Under the pieces are notes generated by a model. The model was given only the letters and a program-made list of their open reading frames with translations, searched no databases and was not told the DNA's origin. The position numbers and the translations under genes are program-made. Positions 41,437 to 48,656 of a stretch of 64,000 nt of DNA are shown here, piece after piece. The stretch's first letter is position 1. Each line of letters starts with the position of its first letter. This DNA is from Mycobacterium sp. Root135 (GTDB lineage: Bacteria; Actinomycetota; Actinomycetes; Mycobacteriales; Mycobacteriaceae): positions 172,075-236,074 of the forward strand of contig NZ_LMEZ01000006.1 of the NCBI RefSeq assembly GCF_001426545.1, written 5' to 3'.

Positions 41437-42315
41437 ATGTCTGAAATGACGGTTTACGGTGCTGCCACCGATTCTCCAGTTGCGCGTACTTCGGCCGAAT
41501 CGGCCGCTCCGCAAGCTCCGCGGACCAAAGTCCGCACTCACCACCTGTTGAAGTGGAAGTCCGAGGGCCACAAGTGGGCCATGCTGACGGCCTACGACTA
41601 CTCCACCGCGCGCATCTTCGACGAGGCCGAGATCCCCGTCTTGCTGGTCGGCGATTCAGCGGCGAACGTGGTCTACGGCTACGACACCACGGTGCCCGTC
41701 ACGGCCGACGAATTGATCCCCCTGGTGCGCGGCGTGGTGCGGGGCGCCCCGCACGCGCTGGTGGTGGCCGATCTTCCGTTCGGCAGCTACGAGGCCGGTC
41801 CGCAGCAGGCCTTGGCCACCGCGACGCGCTTCATGAAGGAAACCGGTGCTGCCGCGGTGAAGCTCGAAGGCGGCGAGCGGGTCGCCGAGCAGATCGCGAC
41901 CCTGACGCAGGCCGGCATACCGGTGGTGGCGCACATCGGGTTCACGCCTCAGAGCGTCAACGGACTCGGCGGTTTCCGCGTCCAGGGCCGGGGTGACGCC
42001 GCCGAGCAGACCGTCCACGACGCCATCGCCGTCGCCGAGGCGGGAGCGATAGCCGTCGTGCTGGAAATGGTTCCCGCCGAGTTGGCCACCCAGATCACCG
42101 GCAAGCTGACCATTCCGACGATCGGTATCGGCGCGGGGCCGAACTGCGATTCCCAGGTCCTCGTCTGGCAGGACATGGCCGGGATGACGGCGGGCCGCAC
42201 CGCGAAGTTCGTCAAGCAGTTCGGTGCCGTCGGTGACGAATTGCGCCGCGCGGCAACGCAATACGCCGCCGACGTGGCGACCGGAGCGTTCCCGGCCGAG
42301 GAGCACTCCTTCTAG
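41437..42315 (+). CDS. panB: PanB, ketopantoate hydroxymethyltransferase
   Basis: First committed step of pantothenate synthesis: transfers a hydroxymethyl group from methylene-THF to 2-ketoisovalerate. The 292-residue protein has MLTAYDYSTARIFDEA, GDSAANVVYGYDTT (metal-binding), DLPFGSY, EGG and GHIGFTPQ-like elements in order. ATG 41437 has GAGG about 6 bases upstream. Its stop abuts that of the convergent crotonase gene without a gap. Confidence 0.94.
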   Translation: MSEMTVYGAATDSPVARTSAESAAPQAPRTKVRTHHLLKWKSEGHKWAMLTAYDYSTARIFDEAEIPVLLVGDSAANVVYGYDTTVPVTADELIPLVRGVVRGAPHALVVADLPFGSYEAGPQQALATATRFMKETGAAAVKLEGGERVAEQIATLTQAGIPVVAHIGFTPQSVNGLGGFRVQGRGDAAEQTVHDAIAVAEAGAIAVVLEMVPAELATQITGKLTIPTIGIGAGPNCDSQVLVWQDMAGMTAGRTAKFVKQFGAVGDELRRAATQYAADVATGAFPAEEHSF

Positions 42316-43095
42316 CTAGGCGAAGTCGGGCCTGCGCTTGCCGAGGAACGCGGCGACGCCTTCCTTGCCGTCGGCCGAATCGGCGCATTCGGAGATCAAC
42401 CGCGCTTCGCGGGCCACCTGGTCTTCGAAGCTCTCCGCGTAGGCCGTCAGCAGCAGCTCTTTGACTGCGGCGTTGGAATTCCTTGCCCCAGAAGCGGTTC
42501 GGGCGGCAAGCTCGTCGAGCGCGGCGGGCAGTTCGGCGTCGGGGACGACGGTGGTGACCAGCCCCCACTGCGCCGCCTCGGCGGAGGTGAGCACGCGGTT
42601 GGTGATCATCAGTTCCTGGGTCTTGCGGAGTCCGATCAGGCGGGGCAGCAGGTAGGACGAGCCGCCGTCCGGGCTGAGGCCGGCCTTCGTGTAGGCCATC
42701 GTGAACGACGCCGACTCGGCTGCCAGCACCAGGTCGCCGGACACCGCGAGTGGGAAGCCCGCGCCTGCGGCGACACCGTTGACCGCCGTGATCAACACCG
42801 CGTCCATCCTGGCGAAGGTCGACATCGCGCGGTGCAGGTCCTCGGCCATGCCGTTGACGTACGCTCCGGGGCTGTCGGCGGAGGCGACTGCCTTGAGATC
42901 GCCTCCCGCACAGAAGAACCTGCCTTCACCGGTGAGTGTGACCACCTTGGCGGTGTCGTCGTCGCAGAGTGCGGCGACCTCGGCGAGCTCGCGGGTCAGC
43001 GTGGCGTTCATGCCGTTCGCGGCCTCGGGTCGAGCCAGAACGATGCTGATCACGGGTCCGGACCGGGCGAACTTCAGCGTTTCGAATTCGGGCAT
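42316..43095 (-). CDS. Crotonase-superfamily protein, enoyl-CoA isomerase-like
   Basis: A 259-residue enoyl-CoA hydratase/isomerase family protein. The oxyanion-hole parts GRFFCAGGDLK and AVNGVAAGAG are present. The two Glu of true hydratases are missing: the first position reads FPL instead of CEL and the second has Tyr. An Asp in GLSPDGGS is where enoyl-CoA isomerases (PaaG type) keep their catalytic acid, so isomerisation is more likely than hydration. This alignment was done by eye. No operon partner is evident. Confidence 0.8.
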   Translation of the reverse strand: MPEFETLKFARSGPVISIVLARPEAANGMNATLTRELAEVAALCDDDTAKVVTLTGEGRFFCAGGDLKAVASADSPGAYVNGMAEDLHRAMSTFARMDAVLITAVNGVAAGAGFPLAVSGDLVLAAESASFTMAYTKAGLSPDGGSSYLLPRLIGLRKTQELMITNRVLTSAEAAQWGLVTTVVPDAELPAALDELAARTASGARNSNAAVKELLLTAYAESFEDQVAREARLISECADSADGKEGVAAFLGKRRPDFA

Positions 43096-43203
43096 GGCGA
43101 GACGTTATCGCACCCGTCGACGGGGGCTGGGGCTCGTGCGGCCGTTCGTTCACCTTGATGTGGCAACCTGTTCACCAACGTCATAATCGAGCCGAAGGTG
43201 AAG

Positions 43204-44721
43204 ATGCCAGCCCAAAAGCGCAAACCGTCGCGCCACACGGAGGTCGAACGCAAGTTTGCGGTCACCCCAGCCACCGTGTCTCCGTCGTTCGGCGGGCTGT
43301 CCACCGTGGCGACGGTGGAACGCTCCCCCGTTCAGCAGCTCGACGCCGTCTACTACGACACCCCGGATCAGGATCTGGCCAGGCATCGGATCACGTTGCG
43401 CCGCCGCACCGGTGGCCCCGACGCGGGCTGGCATCTGAAGCTTCCCGCAGGTGCGGACGCGAGGACCGAGGTCCGCACCCCGCTCGACGATTCGGGCGCC
43501 CCCGACGACACGGTGCCCGACGAGTTGCGCGACGTCGTGCTGGCGATCGTGCGGGACCGGCCGATTCGCCCGGTCGCGCGAATCTCGACCAGCCGGACCG
43601 TCGACGTGTTGTACGGGCCGGAGGGTCAGGCGCTGGCCGAGTTCTGCGACGACAGCGTCCGGGCATCGGCGGAGGGCGACGACGAGCCCCAGGAGTGGCG
43701 GGAGTGGGAACTCGAACTCCTGGGCGACGCCGGTTCCGACGGCGGCGCGGCGTTGCTCGACCGACTGGCCAATCGACTGTTCGACGCGGGCGCCGAACCC
43801 GCCGGGCACGGCTCGAAGCTGGCGAAGGTGCTGCGCACTCCCGCGGCCGAGTCGGTGCCGCGTTCCGATGATCCGGTGCACCGCGCCGTGGCCGAGCAGG
43901 TCGAGCAACTTCTGGTGTGGGACAGGGCAGTTCGAGCCGACGCCTGGGACTCCGTTCACCAGATGCGGGTGACCACGCGCAAGATCCGCAGCCTGCTGCG
44001 CGCCTCCGAGGAGTCGTTCGGCATCGCCGACGATTCCTGGCTGCTCGAGGAGCTTCGGGTGTTGGCCGGAATCCTCGGGGGCGCCCGCGACGCAGAGGTG
44101 CTGGCCGAGAAGTACGAGACCGTGCTCGAGGAGTTGCCCGCCGAGCTCATTCGGGGACCGGTCCGGGAACGGCTCGTCGAGGGTGCGAAACGGCGGTATC
44201 GCGCCGGCTGGAAGCGGTCGTTGGTGGCGATGCGCTCGGAGCGCTACTTCCGGCTGCTCGACGGTCTCGAGGCGCTGCTCACCGCGGAGCCGGTGCCGAC
44301 GCAGAGCGGTGCGGCGCACGAGCCGGTCACCGTCGCCGCGGCCTATCGCAAGCTTCGCAAGTCCGCGAAGAAGGCCGAGGCCGCCGCCGCGGACGAGACG
44401 GTCTCCCCCGAGGACGCCGACGAGGCGCTGCACGCGATCCGCAAACGCGCCAAGCAGCTTCGCTACACGGCGTCGGCTCTCGGTGAGGACGAGGTGGCCG
44501 ACAAGGCCAAGTCGATCCAGTCGCTGCTCGGGGATCACCAGGACAGCGTCGTCAGTCGCACGCACTTGTCCGAGGAGGCGGTGACGGCGCACCAAGCGGG
44601 CGAGGACACCTTCACCTACGGCGTGCTGTTCCAGCTCGAGTCGGAGATCGCCCGGCGGGCCGAGGAGCAGCTCGACGCGGCGCTCACCCAGCTCAAGAAG
44701 GCGGCGCGCGCCGCCGGCTAG
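43204..44721 (+). CDS. CYTH-CHAD domain protein (Rv2226-like)
   Basis: A 505-residue two-domain protein. The CYTH domain (residues about 10-205) starts with the EVERKF signature that binds triphosphate, followed by YYDTPDQDLA and HLKLPAG. The CHAD domain (about 215-500) is helical, with conserved His/Lys/Arg such as VHQMRVTTRKIRS and HAIRKRAKQLRY; CHAD domains bind polyphosphate. The pair probably acts in inorganic polyphosphate or triphosphate metabolism. A GTG 6 bases upstream of the chosen ATG is an alternative start. It is equivalent to Rv2226. Confidence 0.88.
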   Translation: MPAQKRKPSRHTEVERKFAVTPATVSPSFGGLSTVATVERSPVQQLDAVYYDTPDQDLARHRITLRRRTGGPDAGWHLKLPAGADARTEVRTPLDDSGAPDDTVPDELRDVVLAIVRDRPIRPVARISTSRTVDVLYGPEGQALAEFCDDSVRASAEGDDEPQEWREWELELLGDAGSDGGAALLDRLANRLFDAGAEPAGHGSKLAKVLRTPAAESVPRSDDPVHRAVAEQVEQLLVWDRAVRADAWDSVHQMRVTTRKIRSLLRASEESFGIADDSWLLEELRVLAGILGGARDAEVLAEKYETVLEELPAELIRGPVRERLVEGAKRRYRAGWKRSLVAMRSERYFRLLDGLEALLTAEPVPTQSGAAHEPVTVAAAYRKLRKSAKKAEAAAADETVSPEDADEALHAIRKRAKQLRYTASALGEDEVADKAKSIQSLLGDHQDSVVSRTHLSEEAVTAHQAGEDTFTYGVLFQLESEIARRAEEQLDAALTQLKKAARAAG

Positions 44722-44731
44722 GGGCGAGGGA

Positions 44732-45841
44732 TCATCTTCGGGTCAGGGGCGCCACGAGATTGGACAGCCGTTCGCGTCTCGCCTCACGCCGGTGCCCGCG
44801 GTGAATGCACTGCTCCAACGCCTCCTCGAGCTCGGGATCGTTGCGGCCCGACTCCCGCAGTGCTTCCAGATTCTGTTCCGCGAAAACGAGACTGCCGTGA
44901 TTGGTGATCGGTAGTTTCGCGATCTCCTCGACGGGCACGGCCGCGGGCAACGTTCGGCACCGGCCCGCACCGCCGGCGACTTGCAGGCTTATCACGGTAC
45001 GGATGCACTTTTCACATTTGCCGCAGTTGTACACGCTGTCGGGATGAAGCCAGCACACACGGAGATGTTCCATCGCCGGAGCGCAGTCGACCAGCCGCAT
45101 GATCTTCTGCACCCGGCGAGCCGACAAACCGTGATGCACGAACCGCACGCAGGAACTCGACCACAAGTGGTCTAGTTGGGGGTGGCTGCCCCACGGCATC
45201 AACGTGCCGTCGTCATACGACGACGGAAAGTAGACCGTCTCGAGATGTTCGGCGAGCAGATGGCCGATGTGGGCCATCGCCGCGCCGTGATATCGGTATC
45301 CCCAATGCGATGATCGGTCGCTGAATCCTCGGATGTTCGTCCGAACTTCAATCAGCTCCTTGCCCAACTCGCGGGCGGCCTTCCGGACACTGGACAACGC
45401 CTTCTCGGCCAACACGTTGTCGTCGATGCGGATGTCGAAGCCGTGAACGAACACCAGGTGGGTGACTTCGGGTGCGAGGGCTGAGTAGAACGAATCGACT
45501 CCACCTGAGAAGAACGACCCGATCCCGCGGCCCGCGGGGGCCTCGAGGCGGCGCGTAGGTGCTTCCACCGGTACGGGATGAAGGTCGTGATACCACGAAG
45601 CCAGAAGCCGCTGCACCTCAATCAGGTTTGTCGAGAACTCTTCGTCGACGACGGCGTTGGTGTGGATGGGAGATCGCATCTTCATCGCCAGCGGAGTGAG
45701 CGCGGCAACCCAGCCAGTCGCCCCTTGATCGAGCGAGGTGTTCGACTCGACCAGCGCGGTGAACTTGCCCTTCGGGGTGGCGAGTACGGCGCGGGCACGA
45801 TACTGGTCGGACGGAATTACATCGATAACAGAAGCCCCCAT
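44732..45841 (-). CDS. Solitary QueC-like PP-loop protein with zinc-type cysteines
   Basis: A 369-residue protein of unknown function. It has an ATP-pyrophosphatase loop SGGVDS at residues 112-117, and cysteines C263, C273, C276 and C279 (CGKCEKC) spaced like the zinc site of QueC (7-cyano-7-deazaguanine synthase). The first 105 residues have no match that I recognise. Between lie YHGAAMAHIGHLL and FPSSYDDGTLMPWGSHPQLDHLWSS, split here over two conserved-looking stretches. No queuosine pathway gene is nearby. It may act on a base, a tRNA or a sugar in the way of other PP-loop amidating/ATP-dependent enzymes. ATG 45841 is the preferred start. It converges with the CYTH-CHAD gene. Confidence 0.72.
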   Translation of the reverse strand: MGASVIDVIPSDQYRARAVLATPKGKFTALVESNTSLDQGATGWVAALTPLAMKMRSPIHTNAVVDEEFSTNLIEVQRLLASWYHDLHPVPVEAPTRRLEAPAGRGIGSFFSGGVDSFYSALAPEVTHLVFVHGFDIRIDDNVLAEKALSSVRKAARELGKELIEVRTNIRGFSDRSSHWGYRYHGAAMAHIGHLLAEHLETVYFPSSYDDGTLMPWGSHPQLDHLWSSSCVRFVHHGLSARRVQKIMRLVDCAPAMEHLRVCWLHPDSVYNCGKCEKCIRTVISLQVAGGAGRCRTLPAAVPVEEIAKLPITNHGSLVFAEQNLEALRESGRNDPELEEALEQCIHRGHRREARRERLSNLVAPLTRR

Positions 45842-45947
45842 GCGTCGCAACCTAGCGCGGCTCCCGACCGGCGGGACGGTTTCTACACTTGTGGCCCGAT
45901 TCCGGCGACCCGACACGTCGACCAGTTGATCTTTCAGGCCAAGGGGG

Positions 45948-46351
<404 letters not shown>

Positions 46352-46358
46352 GCTGATC

Positions 46359-46364
46359 ACCGTA
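46359..46364 (-). promoter_or_regulatory. Putative -10 element of rnpB
   Basis: TACGGT on the minus strand ends 7 bases before the 5' end of the RNA (46351), the expected position for a sigma-A -10 box. No convincing -35 box is seen. Confidence 0.45.
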
Positions 46365-46370
46365 CTCCGC

Positions 46371-46402
46371 GAGTCGGGCCGAGGCTGGCACCGGCCCGAC
46401 TC
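46371..46402 (-). terminator. 11-bp hairpin between the methyltransferase gene and rnpB
   Basis: GAGTCGGGCCG (46371-46381) pairs perfectly with 46392-46402 around a 10-base loop. It lies after the stop of the minus-strand methyltransferase gene and would separate that unit from rnpB. Its right arm falls in the -35 zone of the proposed rnpB promoter. Confidence 0.6.
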
Positions 46403-46463
46403 TGCGGTGGCCGTCACGGCTACTCGCACTTTCCCGCAGTGGACGCCGAGTGGACGCCGACGC

Positions 46464-47099
46464 TCAGGCGCGGCGCCGCAGCACCATCACGTTGTCGCGC
46501 CACGTGAACGGCTGATCGTCGGGGTCGGTGCCGTCACGTTCCACGACGTCGACGCGGGCCCTCTCCCACTGTGCGTCCGGCAGGTCGAGCTCGGCGAGCA
46601 CCTCCTCGGGGCTGGGGAACGGGTGGTCGTGCGGGACCTTCTTCGAGAACGGCGGCGGTGCGGCGTGGTCGACGATGACGAGCCTGCCGCCGGGGGCCAC
46701 GGCGTCGGCCGCGTTGCGCAGAATCTGGGGCCGCTCCAGGCGCACCGTGGAGTGCAGGAACTGCGCAGAGATCAGGTCGAAGGTGCCCTCGGGAAAGGTG
46801 TCCGAGAGGTCGTGGCGTTCGAACTGGATGCGATCGCGGACTCCTCGCGCGTCGGCCGCGGCGGCAGCGCGCCCGATGGCCGTGTCGGAGATGTCGACCG
46901 CCTTCACCTGCCAGCCGTTCTCGGCCAGCCAGACGGCGTCGCCTCCCTCGCCGCAGCCGAGGTCGAGAGCCCGGCCGGGCTCGACGCCGGCGAGGATGCC
47001 GGGCAGCTGGGCGTTGACCCGGCCGCTCCAAATGCGTTCGCGCTCTCCGTAATGCGCTTCCCAGAACTCCTGGGCATTCTGATCGTCATGCTGTGACAT
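46464..47099 (-). CDS. SAM-dependent methyltransferase (class I)
   Basis: A 211-residue Rossmann-fold methyltransferase: SAM motif I is LDLGCGEGGDAVWLA (residues about 46-60), motif II KAVDIS, and the later DLISAQFLHS and GGRLVIVDH are typical. ATG 47099 is used because GGAG lies 7 bases upstream; an ATG 6 bases earlier has unsuitable spacing. It overlaps the end of the TrxB-like gene by 14 bases, so the two are co-translated. Similar pairs of TrxB-like protein and methyltransferase with an XRE-cupin regulator occur in actinobacteria to my knowledge. Substrate unknown. Confidence 0.82.
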   Translation of the reverse strand: MSQHDDQNAQEFWEAHYGERERIWSGRVNAQLPGILAGVEPGRALDLGCGEGGDAVWLAENGWQVKAVDISDTAIGRAAAAADARGVRDRIQFERHDLSDTFPEGTFDLISAQFLHSTVRLERPQILRNAADAVAPGGRLVIVDHAAPPPFSKKVPHDHPFPSPEEVLAELDLPDAQWERARVDVVERDGTDPDDQPFTWRDNVMVLRRRA

Positions 47100-48033
47100 C
47101 GGCATTCTCCTTCTGGTTGGGCCATGGTGGCACGGGCAGGCCGACGTCGTCGGCGAGCAGACTTTGGACGACGGCCGCGGCGCTCAGCGAGCCCGCCGCG
47201 ATCGCCGCGGCGACCTGTGGCATCGACGCGCTGAGATCGCCGGCGGCGAACACGCCGGGTACCGAGGTGCGGTGGAACGCGTCGACGGCGACGGCATCTT
47301 CGGCGACGGGTCCCGGTGGCGCCATCGCGACGCCGAGTTGGGCGGCCAGGTCGCTCCGCTGTCGCAAGGTTGCCGCCACCAGGACGCCGCGGCGGGCCAG
47401 CCGGTCGCCGTCGGCGAACTCCACGGCGACCAGTTCGCCTGCCTCGGAGACGAATCCGGCGATTTCGCGTTCGTCTGTCGGCACGTCGGCGGTGAAACCG
47501 GCTGGGCCGTTGGTGAGTATGACGACGTCGTCGGTCCACCCGCGCAGCATCAGCGCCATGTGCACGGCGCGCTCGCCGCTGGCCAACACGGCTAGCGGTT
47601 GGTCGCGGGCCTCCCACCCGTGGCAGAACGGGCAGTGGAACGCCGACCGTCCCCACAGTTCGGTCAGCCCAGGGATCGGTGGTGCCACGTAGTCCATGCC
47701 CGTGGCCAACAGCACTCGCCTGGTGTGGACGTGGCTGCCGTCAGCGAGGCCAAGCGTGAAGCCGGCGCCGTCGGCCACGCCTGTGGTGACCTCACCGGGC
47801 CGCACCTCGACGGTGGGGTACTGCGCGAGTTCCGCACGGCCCATTGCATATAACTCTGCCGGGGGTCGACCGTCGTGGCCGAGGAGTCCGCCGATTCCGT
47901 GTGCGGGCAGGTTGCTTTGACGGCCCGCGTCGACGACGAGCGTGCGGCGCCGGGCGCGGCCCAACACGAGTGCCGCGCTCAGACCTGCCGCTCCGCCGCC
48001 GATGACGACGCAATCCCATTCCGTGACGTCCAT
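47086..48033 (-). CDS. Thioredoxin reductase-like FAD/NAD(P) oxidoreductase
   Basis: A 315-residue flavoprotein. FAD-binding GGGAAGLSA (residues 12-20), a CPFC redox pair at C134-C137 and the C-terminal GVFAAGD loop are the thioredoxin reductase pattern. However, the NAD(P)-binding GxGxxA motif is weak (LAVLASGERAVHMALML), and the length is slightly short, so it may use another electron donor or another small disulfide partner. ATG 48033 is chosen. It is divergent from the XRE-cupin gene and drives the methyltransferase gene. Confidence 0.82.
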   Translation of the reverse strand: MDVTEWDCVVIGGGAAGLSAALVLGRARRRTLVVDAGRQSNLPAHGIGGLLGHDGRPPAELYAMGRAELAQYPTVEVRPGEVTTGVADGAGFTLGLADGSHVHTRRVLLATGMDYVAPPIPGLTELWGRSAFHCPFCHGWEARDQPLAVLASGERAVHMALMLRGWTDDVVILTNGPAGFTADVPTDEREIAGFVSEAGELVAVEFADGDRLARRGVLVAATLRQRSDLAAQLGVAMAPPGPVAEDAVAVDAFHRTSVPGVFAAGDLSASMPQVAAAIAAGSLSAAAVVQSLLADDVGLPVPPWPNQKENADVTA

Positions 48034-48080
48034 GGGTACCACCTTGCCGACTGCGGTCACATCTGCCAACATCATTTGCC

Positions 48081-48656
48081 ATGCAGGCAAAGGGCACCGA
48101 TGACGTGGACCTCCGGGTCAGACGCCGACTGCGCGAATTGCGCACCCAGCGTGGGCTGACGCTCGACGAGGTCGCGACGAAGGCCGACATCGACGTCTCC
48201 ACGTTGAGTCGGCTGGAGTCGGGCAAGCGCAGGCTGGCGCTCGACCACCTCCCCCGTCTTGCGGCGGCGCTGTCGGTGAGCACCGACGACCTGTTGCGGG
48301 CACCCGCCACGGAGGACCCCAGGGTGAAGGGTGCATCTCACACGCACGACGGGGTGACCTACTGGCCGCTGACGCACAACGGTCCCGCGGCAGGCCTGCA
48401 CGCCTTCAAGATTCGCGTTAGCGCGCGCAGGCGCACTCCGCCCGACGAGTTCCCGGTGCACGACGGCCAGGACTGGATGTACGTGCTGTCCGGCCGCTTG
48501 CGCTTGATCCTCGGCGAGCGCGACTTCACCATCAAACCCGGTGAGGCCGTCGAGTTCTCGACGTGGACGCCGCACTGGTTCGGTGCCGTCGACGGACCCG
48601 TCGAAGCGGTGGTCATCCTGGGACCGCACGGCGAGCGGCTGCACCTACACGCTTGA
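48081..48656 (+). CDS. XRE-family regulator with cupin domain
   Basis: A 191-residue regulator: the N-terminal HTH (residues about 13-65; LRELRTQRGLTLDEVA and VSTLSRLESGKR) and a C-terminal cupin (about 105-185; DGQDWMYVLSGRLRLILGE, then GEAVEFSTWTPHWFGA) that should bind a small effector or metal. It is divergent from the TrxB-like/methyltransferase pair, with 47 bases between, and probably represses it. Its stop codon lies 12 bases inside the end of the convergent mmpL gene. Confidence 0.87.
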   Translation: MQAKGTDDVDLRVRRRLRELRTQRGLTLDEVATKADIDVSTLSRLESGKRRLALDHLPRLAAALSVSTDDLLRAPATEDPRVKGASHTHDGVTYWPLTHNGPAAGLHAFKIRVSARRRTPPDEFPVHDGQDWMYVLSGRLRLILGERDFTIKPGEAVEFSTWTPHWFGAVDGPVEAVVILGPHGERLHLHA

